A stretch of DNA of 64,000 nucleotides from Flaccisagitta enflata (lineage: Eukaryota > Chaetognatha > Sagittoidea > Aphragmophora): NCBI GenBank assembly GCA_965153355.1, contig OZ231127.1, positions 90,148,001 through 90,212,000 on the forward strand, written 5' to 3'. The position numbers and the translations under genes were made by a program. The notes below the pieces were generated by a model. That model ran no database searches. It had not been told where the DNA came from and worked only from the letters and a program-made list of their open reading frames with translations. Positions 10,282 through 21,183 of the stretch are shown in pieces. Numbering within the stretch: position 1 is the first letter of the stretch; every line of letters starts with the position of its first letter.

Positions 10282-10350
10282 TAGGGGTTATCATATGCCC
10301 ACCCGTTTGCGACGATATTCTTACCCCGCGTTACTTATTTCCTAACTCAA
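9890..10350 (+). repeat. Family A subfamily 3-like repeat with (GT)n core
   Basis: The sequence holds (GTCN/ATCC)n at 10041-10165, a (GT)n run at 10187-10280, then CCCACCCGTTTGCGACGATA and TACCCCGCGTTAC. The same block occurs at 61010-61370 upstream of the right gene copy, so it predates the duplication. Confidence 0.7.
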
Positions 10351-10534
10351 TTGTCTAGATTTGTATGATTGTATCTCCTTTTCAGTGCAGGGCCATCAAC
10401 ACAGCACCAGCAAACACCATGCGCTGCTCTTACTACTATTATCTGTGTCCATCCTTCCCTATCAAACTGACCTTAATGCAATCCAGGTTTTTTTACCTTA
10501 TTTTTCCCTACTCCCCTCACATCGCCCCAGTGGA

Positions 10535-10629
10535 CCAATGAGAGCGCCGAATTTCGGTTTCCCCATCCCTGATTGGTTCTTTGGACTCGTCCCTGCCTCC
10601 ACCAAAGTACACCTCGGTTCTTACAAATA
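10535..10629 (+). promoter_or_regulatory. Promoter region of Cys-rich gene, left copy (TATA degraded)
   Basis: CCAAT at 10535-10539 and an inverted CCAAT (ATTGG) at 10572-10576 precede TTACAAATA at 10621-10629. The right copy has TATAAATA at the equivalent position, so this copy carries a T-to-C change in the second TATA base position. The surrounding 100 bp are nearly identical between copies, which suggests constraint or recency. Confidence 0.5.
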
Positions 10630-10910
10630 CCACTGACCACCCAAATGATACATTGCTCAGCTATTGTCTAACCCTCCCTTAAAGCATTCGTTGGCCGTCG
10701 GGTTCTCTCGTACTTTTTGTCCTTTACGCCCAAAGATTTGTCCAATATCACTGACCACTAAAACATTCCATCGTTCAGTCATTGACTTATCCGCCCGTAG
10801 AGCGTTCGTTAGCCGTCGAGTTCTTTCCACAACGATTTTTGTCTTCCTGTGTCGCGTCGTACTGTTTGTCCATTACGTTTGATGATACGTCCAATCCCAA
10901 CTTATGCTTC
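10625..10910 (+). repeat. Partial tandem duplication in 5' leader region
   Basis: Two diverged copies of about 130 bp lie in tandem, each with CACTGACCAC, GCGTTCGTT or GCATTCGTT, GCCGTCG and TTTGTCC(T/A)TTACG. The right gene copy has only one. Confidence 0.55.
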
Positions 10911-10963
10911 TGATTTTCAGGCTTCGTGTTTTATTCCGACGCACTACCACCGTTTGACGTAAA

Positions 10964-13900
10964 ATGGCGGCCATTTTCGCGATCGTTTTACTACTGGCGG
11001 CCGTCACACGGCAAAGCTTCGCAGGCAGTCTGATCCAAGGTTGGGAGAGAGACGTTTGCGCGGCCTACTTCCAAGTCAGCGGATTAGGTAAGTTATCGTG
11101 ATTTATTCTACACCCTGTTCTCTACACCCTGTTCAACTGGTCGGAAAAAATGCGTTTGGCCTTTTACGCGCGTCTTAGTTCCCTCTTATCTGTTTTTTAC
11201 AATCTTGCTAATACGTATACTATATGAATTTTAAAAAAAGACGCACTTTTAAAGGGCTGATTGCGCCATTAAAAATCAAAAAAACTAATTGGTTTACGTG
11301 TAGGAGAGGACCGGACTTTTTTTAGCGTTTTTAACAATTTTTTTTTTCACGAAAATTTCAAATCTGAAACAGAACAATTTAGGTCAATGCACAGTAGGCC
11401 GAACCAGCACAGTATTATACAGGGCACAGTATGTCAAAATTCAAGAAAAAAAAAACGCCAAACCTAATCTTTAGTCTATATGCTTCCATTCAACCAGCCA
11501 CAAGATCCTATCTTGACCGGAAGTAGGTGCCCACTATGTAATCGCCCGGACTCTGGCTCTGGAAGCAAAAACGGCCAATTTAGTAATAATTTAGTAATGA
11601 AAAAAATAATGAAATAATGATTGGAGCTGAAGTGTATTGGTTAGTGTGGAAGGGACCCATCACAATTTTTGATCATTTTGGGCTTTTGGGGGCTCAGGGG
11701 GGGGGTAAAAATTGAGTTACGAGGCTCATTTTGCTTAAAATAGAGGTGGTCAGTACTCTATTTATTTTTTTAAAACCATGTACACCAAAACATTAAGACC
11801 ATATTATGGTTGAAATATGTAGAGGAGACTATGAGGTTTCATAATCAGGTTTCCATATATTGGTACAACTCATAGTTTTTGCATAATACTAAAAAATGTA
11901 TTTTTTAAAAATCAATGAGCGACTTCCCATTATAATCCTATGGAGGGGGGAAGAGCAAAAAAATCAGTTTTATTTTTTTTTAGCTATGTACACCAAAACA
12001 TTAAGAACATTTTTTTTTGGCAATTCTTACTCTTTAGTGATGGTCTATCAGGGACAGGTTTCCATATAATGGTACAACTCACCATTTTGGAGTAATAGCA
12101 TATTGCTATTTTACCACTTTTCATAAAAAGGATTCCAGATCAGCTCTATTGTAAATTCTCATCTTTAAGCCACTTTTTTTTTATATATTGTTTATTGAAA
12201 AAACATATTCTTGTTGATAGTGGATAAAAGGAATGTGCATTGTATGACTAGGTAGTGGTGGAGGTGGTGTTGTGGGGAGGAGGAGGAGGAGGAGGAGGAA
12301 GAGACAGCGGTGGCAATAGATTGAAAAAATTTGCAAATTTGTAAATAAGACCAAGTTTATTTGCATATTCTTTTTGAGTGGGTAAGATGAATGTGCAGTA
12401 TATGACAAGGTGGTGGTGGTGGTGGTAGGAGGAGGAGGAGGAGGAGGAGAAAAACAAGGAGAAGGGGTTAATGGAAAAATTGCACAAATTGATAAGGTGG
12501 ACTAAGCTAATTTACACATTTTTGCTAATAGTGGGTAAGAAGAATGTGTAGAAGGTGGTGGTTGAGGTGGAGCTGAGGAGGAGGAGGAGGAGGAGGAGGT
12601 GTAGTAGAGGGCAGCAGCCAAGTGAAAAAATGCTCAAAGATGATCTTTGACAAATTCTTGTTCATAGCGGGAAAATGTGCTATGTAAGACAAGATGGTGG
12701 TGAAGGTGGTGGTGGAGCTGTGGAGGAGGAAAAGGTGGTGGTTAAGGGAACAAGGCAAAACCTAAAAATTACATGTGAGGCTTAAACAAGGCCGGATACA
12801 CGGCAATCCAGTCGCGGACATAGTTGGTCTTGAGCCCTCTTTACTATGATATTGCTTGCCAGGGCTAGCTTGACCCCACCAAGGTTGTACATAGGCATGA
12901 AGATGTCATTTTACCATCAAAAATTAGCAAAAAAGCTTATTTTGCTCAAATTGGCTATTTTTTGGCCATTTTTGGGCTCTTAGGGTCCTCTGGGGCCCAT
13001 ACAACTCAATGATATTGCTTACCAGGGCTAACTTGACCCTAGAAAATTTGTACAAAGGCTTAAAGATATCATTTGACTAAAAATAATGAGAAAATAAGCT
13101 TTTTTTCCTCAAAATCACTATTTTTGGGCTATTTTTGGGCCGTTAAGGTCCTCTGGGACACATAAAGCTCCATGATTTTGCTTGCCAGGGCTAGCTTGAC
13201 CCAAGCAAGGTAGTACATAGGCATGAGGATATCATTCAAATGTGAGAACTGGGCAAAAAATGTTTTTTTTCCTTAAAATTGGCGTTTTTGGGCCTTTTTG
13301 GGGCCCTTAAGGTCCTCTGGGGCCCGCAAAACTTCATGATAATGCTTACCAGGGCTAGCTTGACTCAAGCAAGGCAGTTCATGGGCACCAAGTTATCATT
13401 TTTGTACAAAAAATAGGCAAAAAAGCTTATTTTCCTCAAAATCGACATTTTGGGGCCCATAGGGTCCTCTGGGGCCCGTAAAGCTGGATATTTTTCCTTG
13501 TATTAGCTTCTAATACACTAATAGGTTTGTATTGTACAAAAAAAAATCCATAAAGTGACCAAAATAATAAAGTGCTGGTATTGCCCAAAACGGCCTACTG
13601 TGCAATGATCCGAGCCCATACCAAACCCCTACCCCTACACCCACCCCTACCCCTACACCCACCCCTACCCCTAAACCCACCCCTACCCCTAAACCCACCC
13701 CTACCCCTCTACCCCCTAACTCCTAAACACTACCCTTATCTTTTTACCCATCCCTACCCTACCTCCTAACCTGTTCCTAACCCCACCCCTAACCCTAAAG
13801 GCTAGGTTAGTTAGGGGTGGTTTAGGGTGTTGAGGTTAGGTAGGGGTGGGTTTAGGGGTAGGGGTGGGGGTTTGTTATGGGCTCGGATCATTGACCTAAA

Positions 13901-16706
13901 TTGTTCTCTTGTTTCAGATTTGAAATTTTCGTGAAAAAAAACTCGTTAAAAACGCTAAAAAAAGTCCGGTCCTCTCCTACACGTAGACCAACTAATTAAA
14001 ATCTTAGACTATTTTGAAGCTTTCGAAAAACTCTTTCATTTGGCGCCAATCTGGTATCTCTATCTTTTTTCGTTTGGAAATGGCATTAGTTTGAATAAAA
14101 ATGTTGCCAAATTTGTTTTTGCAGTTCTTTTGATAAGGATGCAATTTAGGAAAATGGTATCTCACTTTAGAAGGCTCCAGCTCCTAAACCGTTAAAGATA
14201 CAGATCTGGGATTGGTCTAGAAGGAGAGATAATTTGAAAATCTTTAAAATCAGTTTTTTTAAAAAAGTTTTCTAACCTTTTTTAAGTCAGTTTTATCAGC
14301 AAATAAAAAGGTGCGTCTTTTTTTTAATTCGTGTAGTACCACCATCTGGAAAGAAGCATTACCCTTGAAAGAATATCATTTATAAAGTTATAATCGGTGG
14401 AAAAGTCGCATTTTCGAGTTTCAACAAAAATTCAAAATGAGACCAATCTGGTACAAGTAGCTTTATTTGTTTAGGAGCAATATTCTCCAAGTTGATGCTT
14501 TATTTCAGATGGTGATATACTTATTAGCAAGATAGTAAAACTTTGTTTTGTGTTTTTAAAACTTGCCTTGCTTACAATCATTTTAATCGTTCTCACCCTT
14601 CCAGATCGATCGACATTTCCCGCCGGTCAAATGTGGGAAGACAGCGTTTGCGTCAACGATCCGTCATTTTATCTCGTTTGCAAATATTTCAACGGCGTCT
14701 TTTCCGGCGAGAAGCGTCAATGTCCACCGGGAAAGTTGTTCTATCACGGCAAGAACCAATTCTGGGAGAAGACTTGCGTCCCGGCTAACAAATGCGACAG
14801 CCAGAAGCAGTGTCCCAACTGGCTGCAAATTGCCCCGCCCACTCCAGGTATTGAAAACAAAACAAATGGCGAAGTTTGCTGTATAATTCTAAGAATCTAG
14901 TTCGCCTTTCAGAATGAAACTCTAACTTATTAATTAGCTTTTCTGGTATTATTATCGACTGACGAACAAAGGCAATCTGAAAACAAACGAACAAAAGGCA
15001 CTCGATGACATCAGTGCAAAGCCTAAAAACATTGGACCAAATAACGTCTTGTACTGGTGAGTCGGTTTTGATCTGTCCCCTCTTCCCCCCCCCCTTTTAA
15101 TTAGTCCTGAGTGCCTGCGCCGGTGGTACGAGGCCCAACGGGCTTTAGACGCGGGAGCTGTGGACTACTACCAGCCCCAATGCGACATCAATGGCGACTA
15201 CAAGGCTCTTCAATGTAGCAACGCCGGCTGTTGGTGCGTTTCTCCAACTGGAGCGATGGTCTCCGAAGTTCAACGTGGTGGATTTACTGAGGTGACGTGC
15301 CTGCTCTACAGGAAAGGTAAGCCACTGCTACTAAATTTATATTGGTGTCAACGTTTAACTCCTGCTCATCAGTGCTCCTGCCTTGCATGTGTGGCGAACA
15401 TTTGATTGTCGACCTTAGCTTTCGTGCTACGTCATTTTCAGATCCTTTCTCTGGCAAGTCTGGCAAGTCTGGCAAGTATGGAAAGGATGGGAAGTCTGGC
15501 TGGCCTGGCATGGATGGCAAGGATTTGTCACCCATTTCAAGCGGCACTCACGGTTGCATCGATTGCGTCATCGGCGAATGTCATAAATGCCTGTGCAACG
15601 CGGCTCTGAAGTGGGGCAACAAAGGAGTCGCTTACGTTGTTGACCCAAACAACGCGCGTAACCAATATTTGGTCTGCGAAGGCACCCGCATCACCTGTCA
15701 TCCTTGCCCGAAAGGTAGGTTCATATCTTTGTTTTCAGTTCGTCCCTGTCTCTGACCCGGTTTGTATGGGCAGTTGTCAAATACAGTGGAGCACCGCTTG
15801 AGCGCACCCGCTTATAAGGCATGCCCGCTTAAAAAGTACATCGTATTTTTTAAAAGATTTTATAGTTATTTTTATTTCTAATTAGGCAGCATTATTATAA
15901 GATATGATTTTTGTCCTTTGAGATGCGCTTTATCGAAGCTTAACTGTAGATGAAAGTGCGCAAAGAAAAACCACTGTCTCCAGTCTGGAAACTTTTGGTC
16001 ACAACTTACCCTAACAATTGAGTTCCAACGATTTGACACAAGACCGCGTTGGACTAAGTAGTTTTCCATGACCATACCAGTAATGGCGGCTGTCGCCGTG
16101 AGGAAAAAAGTCATAAGCGTTGTTCACTTTTCACCAAGCTTGTCTTTAGTCACTGCAACTTTTTATTTGTTAGATCAAATTGAGAGCAATTGTATGTATT
16201 GGTTGCACTGAAAATCAGAGAAAAATAGGACTGAGCCAAATGAGGATACATTATATCTTCCCTGCTATCCCTTTTTAGGCTTGGTCTTCGATTGCCGTCG
16301 CGGCGTCTGCGCTACGACCGGTGAATGCCCTTCTATTCCCACCAAATGCCATTCTTCTTGCCCAGTCTCTACCACTGGCACGGGGCTAGGATATAAGCTC
16401 GGACTCAAACGCGACCAGACCTCCGTCATCACTACCAAAGTGATCGTCAACCCCGTCATCTCGACGGCCGGCTTGACCCAACGCCAATGCGCCTGCAAGA
16501 TGGCGCTCAAGTCTTCAACTTCCGGTTCATCTTCCGCTTACGCCTGCGATCCTTATTTGGAGCAAAACTACCTCATTTGCCAAGATGACGGAACCTTCGA
16601 GTCCAAGACTTGTCCGGTCGGCAAAGCGTGGAACTACGTGGAGAAAACCTGTTCCGATAAGATGCGCAAATGCCGACCTCTTTTGGCCACTTGTTCTACG
16701 ATGTGA
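10964..16706 (+). CDS. Secreted Cys-rich protein: chitin-binding-like, thyroglobulin-1 and collagen-like (left copy, frameshifted exon 3)
   Basis: Five exons: 10964-11087, 14605-14847, 15105-15316, 15442-15714 and 16279-16706. Every intron is phase 1. Exon 1 encodes a signal peptide ([19 protein letters not shown]). Exon 2 is a CBM14/peritrophin-like module (CPPGKLFY core). Exon 3 is a thyroglobulin type-1 domain ([12 protein letters not shown]). Exon 4 starts with eight Gly-X-Y triplets, then a second Cys module. Exon 5 finishes that module and adds a third chitin-binding-like module. The intact design would be 427 residues. Exon 3 lacks 4 nt present in the right copy (CTGAAAGAG against CTGAG), which breaks the frame just after the acceptor. 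A matrix, cuticle or tunic protein is inferred. Confidence 0.78.
12245..12745. repeat. GGT/GGA-rich tandem repeat, about 150-bp period
   Basis: Four blocks each contain a GTGGGTAAGA-like word, AATGTG, a GGTGGTGG run and a GGAGGAGG run. The spacing is near 150 bp. Confidence 0.7.
12786..12818 (-). mobile_element. Family A subfamily 2 fragment
   Basis: AACAAGGCCGGATACACGGC followed by AATCCAGTCGCGGAC; only this end is present. Confidence 0.65.
12830..13490. repeat. Tandem array, about 155-170-bp unit, 4-5 copies
   Basis: Each unit contains TTGCTTGCCAGGGCTAGCTT or a variant, GACCC, a GCATGA(A/G)GATATCATT-like word, an AAAAGCTTATTTT-like word and GTCCTCTGGGGCCC. The array lies inside the 2.7-kb element. 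Confidence 0.8.
13605..13892. mobile_element. Foldback element with telomere-like CCCCTA arms
   Basis: The left arm ATGATCCGAGCCCATA and the right arm (inverse, TATGGGCTCGGATCAT) enclose C-rich repeats (CCCCTACACCCA and CCCCTAAACCCA units, 13617-13795) facing a G-rich complement (13800-13875). It interrupts the right inverted repeat of the 2.7-kb element, so it is a younger insertion or a rearrangement. Confidence 0.7.
14339..14516. mobile_element. Short MITE-like inverted repeat in intron 1
   Basis: CACCATCTGGAAAGAAGCA at the left faces TGCTTTATTTCAGATGGTG at the right. The spacing is about 180 bp and there is no coding content. Confidence 0.5.
16060..16250. repeat. Dispersed repeat in intron 4, shared with 47637-47840
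   Basis: Shared words in order include GTAATGGCGG or TTATGGCGG, TCGCC(G/A)TGAGG, AAAAAGTC(A/G)TAAGC, TTTGTTAGATCAAAT and TTGAAAAT-like. Both are diverged; the function is unknown. Confidence 0.6.
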
Positions 16707-17011
16707 TCTTTCGTTTTATTCGTGATCGTCTTCCCGGCTTTTACCCGGCACTTGTTTTTTTATTCTTTTGTTTTGTGCTTTTATGAATTATATGCTCTAA
16801 CGTCAAATCTTGTTCTATTTTTCGAGGAGATATGACATGTTGCACAACTGTATCGAATTTTTTATTCATGCACTTTTGAGTCTATTTCCTTCAGTTAATG
16901 ATAAATATTCTCTCAAATGCAACAAATGGTTATTGTCAGCAAGCAAATAGTATGAACAGCAAACACATAGCCAAATTTGTAGTCACTGGAACGTTTGTAA
17001 TCATCCTCTGA

Positions 17012-17017
17012 AATAAA
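17012..17017 (+). terminator. Possible polyadenylation signal AATAAA
   Basis: AATAAA lies about 300 nt past the stop codon of the Cys-rich gene. AT-rich sequence makes chance matches likely, so this is weak. Confidence 0.3.
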
Positions 17018-17387
17018 ATTCAGTGCAAAAATGGGGCAAACATGTGTAACAAAAAATAGAATAATTCTATCTTGAAAATAATAAATCTGTGAAATGAGTT
17101 AAATTTGCATTTTCTAAAATATACGATTTTAGATATATTGATTTATAAGAGTCGCACATTCTTGGTTTTTGTGATTTTTGATTCCTTATGCAAATTTGTT
17201 ATTTTCAGTGGATACAAGCCAGGTAACAAAATAAAAAAATTCTGATCTGAATATCTTTATTTTCAAATGAATTTTAAATTTTAACAAAAGCAGATAAAGA
17301 TTTGCAGATTTCACCAATGGTTAGATCAAAAGACTTATTTTCCTTTTTTTATCAATTTTTAATAGATCACTGTAAATTGATATTTTT

Positions 17388-17550
17388 AGTTGCGGACACG
17401 CAACTCTATAAGAGGCTTTGTCTGTCCGTTGGTTGGTCTGTTGGTTTGTCCGTTGGTCGGTCCGTCACGCTCGAGTTGAAGAGTGGGAAAACGCGCATTT
17501 CCGCCCCTGCCTACCCATTCGCAACTGGGGGCCGTATATCTCTGTTTGAT
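17388..17550 (+). mobile_element. Family A element, subfamily 2 (GTTGCGGAC hairpin)
   Basis: Hairpin AGTTGCGGACACGCAACT, CTATAAGAGGCTTTGTCTG, a GTTG/GTCG tract and a tail with CCTGCCTACCCATTCGCAAC. The far tail is diverged. Confidence 0.65.
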
Positions 17551-17639
17551 TAATGTTTAACAAAAAATAAAATATTCAAAATTATAGAAAATTAAGAAAA
17601 AATGATTTTCTGAAAGTTGTAGGGGCAATTGAGCTTGCC

Positions 17640-17777
17640 AATATGAACAAGGCCGGATATATGGCAATCCAGTCGTAGACGGTTGGGCAGGAGCAGTAAT
17701 GCGAAAATCGCACGGAATTCAAAAATGTGACCGATGGACCGACCGACCAAGGTGTAGTCGCGTGTCCGCGACTAAAA
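17640..17777 (-). mobile_element. Family A element, subfamily 2
   Basis: AACAAGGCCGGATATATGGC and CAGTCGTAGACGG at one end, GGGCAGGAGCAGTAATGCGA in the middle, then a GACC tract and terminal hairpin GTCGCGTGTCCGCGACT followed by AAAAA. Confidence 0.75.
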
Positions 17778-17779
17778 AT

Positions 17780-18990
17780 GTGTCTTAACCTTAGGTGCAC
17801 AAAGGCCCTAATGAAAAATTTAAGAAAAAAAAATGCAATTATGAAAATTTTCTAACTTATGCATAAGAAATTCCGCTCTAAATTATTCTGTGTCATATGG
17901 TATTTTCAAATGATAGCTTTCTAGTTACTTTTCCGTTGTTGAACAGATTTATCTGAACCTAGCGCTTTCATGATGGAGAACATCCTATCTCCATGTCAAA
18001 TTTTAACATTCTTTAACATTCTTTAACATTTTTTAATATTCAAAGATGTTTTTGCTCTTGTTTGTCATTTCCAGACGCACGCGACTGTTTTCCTGAGTCT
18101 CTTTCTGTGTCTCTTTGTCTGTGTTTCTTTGTGTCTGTGTCTTGCTATATCGCTCGCTAAGTAAAATGTGCAAGTTTGTGTTATATCTTGACTCTCCTCT
18201 TTCGTTATATAGGTCTAGAAAATAGAATCAATGAAAAATAGTGATTTTTGCAAAAATTCATAACTCCAAAGCTGACGACTGTGGAGACTTCTTGTTGCAA
18301 CATATGAAAGAGATTGGCTTTCTTTGCTGTGAATATCAAGAAATGTCCCACCCCTAAAACTACTGAACTTTCAAAAATTGCCTTAGAGTTAAACCAAAAA
18401 TGAAACTATATTTTCCCGTTTCAAAAAGTTGAATTATATTCAACTTTTTTTCCAAAAACCGTCCTCTTTCCCCCAAATTCAGTTTGACTGGAGGATAATA
18501 TTTTGATTTGATTATAGCGCTAGTTATACAGGGTCACACCTCAAGCTGCACTTCAGATCTACTCTACTTCTTAGATTGAGGGAACGTTTTTCAGATTCTG
18601 TTTTATGGAAAACTAGGAGTGGTGCGCGTATTAACTGGTCAGTGAGGGTTCACAAGGCCCTTTTCCATTTATTTCAGTTTGGGTATAGCATCAGAGAAAC
18701 TGTCGTAAATTCTTGGAAACGATAATAACAAAGAAGGTACCCAGTCACAAAGCTCAAACTTTATCAGTCATCAAAAATTAAGCTTCCCTAGCCTTGAAGT
18801 ATAAATATTTGCGCAAATCAATGCTGAGACATTTTTTTACATTCCTGTCACAAATTACATGCTAGAAAGGAAAAGGATTTGACCTCGGAAATGGGGCCAA
18901 ATTTAGCTAAAAATTTACGACAGAAAAAGCGAGATGTGAGGGATATTGTTCCACTTTTCTTAAGTCTTAATCCTCGAAGTCTCCCATTCT
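17780..18990. other. AT-rich stretch without recognisable genes
   Basis: The sequence is unremarkable apart from a short triplicated ATTCTTTAAC word at 18008-18038. No supported frame or RNA gene. Confidence 0.6.
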
Positions 18991-18995
18991 TAATC

Positions 18996-19105
18996 AGTCG
19001 GTCCGTTGGCCGGTCTGTCACATCTTTAAATTCCGAGTGGCTTTTGCATTATTGCTCCTGCCTAACCGTCCGTCACTGGATTTCCGTGTATCCGGACTTG
19101 TCATG
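18996..19105 (+). mobile_element. Family A subfamily 2 fragment
   Basis: A short GTCGGTCC tract, TTGCTCCTGCC, then CCGTGTATCCGGACTTGTC. The hairpin end is lost. Confidence 0.55.
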
Positions 19106-19689
19106 TTCCGAATCAGCTAGCTTTCTCTGGCCCTCCAACCCAAAATTAGCCCTTCAAAGCCTTTCAGGCCTCAAATCGGTCCTCAAGCATGATATCAACC
19201 CTCACAGCTCTTGACCAGCCGTCTCACTTTCAATCAGCCCTCTTCTCACGTTTGAGTCAGTCCCGGCACATGTCCCACAATTATTGTCACAAAATCAAAC
19301 AACTGTCAAATCTGAATGGAGATAACTGAATTCAAATATTTCTATTAGCTTTAAAACGTCTTCATCTTATTCGTGAAACATAAATTGTTTCATGCAAAAT
19401 CGAATAAGATTAAAGACAGTAAAACTCCCCATGCAAATCACTGCAAGATGACCAGGAAATCTTCTACACTTTAAATTGTCCAAAGCTAGATAAAGAAAGA
19501 TTATCAAATGCGGATTTCACGTCGAAGCTCATAAAGTTTTTCAATTTGCCTATGGATCTTTACTAAATTCTTGACGATTTTCAAAATTCAAACCAATTAT
19601 GGATGAATTGGTGTTTAGGATTTGCTGGCTAGTGGTCAAGGGGGTGATGAAGTTGGAAATACGCACCCTGATTGGGCCAAAATTCATCC

Positions 19690-19990
19690 ATTTGTTCGTA
19701 CTCGCCCAGGCCCTATAAGGCCAGGTACATGTCGTCTCAGGCCTGAAATCTGTCCTCTCCAGCCTGAAATCTGTCCTCTCAGATTCAAGGCCTGAGAGGG
19801 CAGATTTCAGGCCTGAGAGGGCCTGGAAGAGACGGACAGACAGATAAATGAAAATCCGTGTTCTACAGGACTTCGCCACCTTCGGAGCCGCTTCCCTACT
19901 GCCTTTCACTTCAATTTATGATTAATTAATTATGCAAAGCAGGGCAACGGGTATCGCTGACCACACATTGCCCTTGGGCGACCTGTTAAT
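19690..19990 (-). mobile_element. Family B element, short
   Basis: A few 21-bp-type units (GGCCTGAGAGGGCAG) lead to CTACAGGACTTCG, then GGGCAACGGGTATCGCTGAC and GCCCTTGGGCGACCTGTT, the inverse of the family B head. Confidence 0.65.
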
Positions 19991-20305
19991 TCTTGATTTT
20001 TCTCGGCCCTTCCAAGCCAACAAAACGCAATGACGATGAATAGTTTTGGAACAGCCGACGGGAGGCACTCATTCAACCTCTTTCACATCGGTTATAATCT
20101 CGAGTGCTTTGACTTAAATCATAAAGTTACAAACATAACATTTTACTGCGCAGTAAAGCAGAGGTGGACGGACAAAATCGATGAGTCGGTTGAAACTAGA
20201 TTTGCTTACAATCTCGTCGGGCACGTGCTCGAAATTCTTTTTGTCTATCCCTCTATTTTGTCTGTCTCTTTTTGTCTATTTGTCTTAGTCTCATGAGTCA
20301 GTACT

Positions 20306-20452
20306 TCTTAGTTGCGGACACGCAATTCTAAAGGACTCTGTCTCTCTGTCCGTCCGTCTGTTGAGGGAAAGTTGGAATGAGGCTAGGGGTTGGATGCCTT
20401 TGCTCACCCCTCCGCAACGATATTGTGACCCTGCGTCACTTGTTCTCTGTGA
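20306..20452 (+). mobile_element. Family A element, subfamily 3
   Basis: The hairpin-like AGTTGCGGACACGCAATT is followed by a GTCC tract and a tail CTCCGCAACGATATTGTGAC with CCTGCGTCACTTGTTC. The tail CCGCAAC is the inverse of the hairpin arm. Confidence 0.6.
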
Positions 20453-20589
20453 CAGTCTTGTCTCTCTCGGTCTGCGACTGTCACTGTCTTGCCTCTGTCT
20501 ATTGTCTGTCTGTGTGTCTTCGTCTCTCTCTCGCTTTCTCGCTCTTTCTCTTCTTCTCTCTCATTCTCTCTGACGATTACCTAGTCTCA

Positions 20590-21090
20590 TGATCTCATAC
20601 GTTTGTCCGCAGATTTCAAAATACACACACCATAAAGATGTAGAATTGTAGATCCATCCTGCTTGACTCGTCATCAGATTTAAAAGATGTTTTTGCTCGA
20701 TTTCTACGTTCGTGCCCCGAATTGATTACATGTATCGAATGTTTTCGGGATCAACTTTTTGAATCATTAGAAATTCAAATTTAAAGAGGACAGAAATATA
20801 CGGGCAGTCTACCCGGGACAAAGACAGTGTGAAACGAAATTCGATTTATGGGTACAGCTGGGCAGGGCCGGGGCCGTGATGAAGAAGTAAGATTATTTTT
20901 TTTGGGGGGGGGGGCGGAGGGAGCGACTAGTATATGTTCAATGATGCGAAAGCTAAGTGACGGGCCGGTTAACTGACAACTGGACGAACCGTGCGATCAT
21001 TATACGGCACGCGAATCAGTTTTCTATTCAGATTCGAGTGGCTCTTAAGGTTAGGAGAGGGTGAGAGGATATGCTCATGAAATTGCGTGA
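20590..21090. other. Stretch without recognisable genes
   Basis: Mixed composition with a G10 run at 20905-20914; no supported coding or RNA feature. Confidence 0.5.
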
Positions 21091-21183
21091 AAGAAAGTGG
21101 AATTGTACCGGGGAAGAAACTTAGACGTAAAAGAAGGGAAGCCGAAATTTACAAATTACCCAAAAACGAGAGCGTTGACTAAT

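Larger units (their letters stand above)
11291..13989. mobile_element. 2.7-kb element with inverted repeats and 8-bp target duplication
   Basis: The left end GGTTTACGTGTAGGAGAGGA and the right end (inverse GGTCTACGTGTAGGAG) continue as inverted repeats for about 110 bp. AACTAATT flanks both sides (11283-11290 and 13990-13997). Uninterrupted MITE copies show the empty site. An 8-bp duplication fits hAT, P or Merlin-type elements; the ends do not start CAGGG. No transposase frame was found, so it is probably non-autonomous. Confidence 0.8.
11218..14338. mobile_element. Mariner-like MITE in intron 1, split by a 2.7-kb element
   Basis: The left end TACTATATGAATTTTAAAA with GACGCAC and the right end GTGCGTC with AATTCGTGTAGTA are inverted repeats. 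This is the same MITE family as 9603-9887 and 59931-60993; 13998-14338 is a near-complete inverse copy of its body (GGTATCTC, GGCATTAGTTTGA, GATCTGGGATTGG). The right gene copy has an intron 1 of only 159 bp and lacks it. Confidence 0.8.

Noticed and set aside
13617-13795. A real telomere end
   Set aside because: The repeats are interstitial, irregular 12-mers inside a foldback within an intron, with ordinary sequence on both sides.
14543-14900. Frame from 14550 as an independent gene
   Set aside because: Its upstream part is intron; the domain-coding part is exon 2 of the Cys-rich gene, bounded by clear acceptor and donor.
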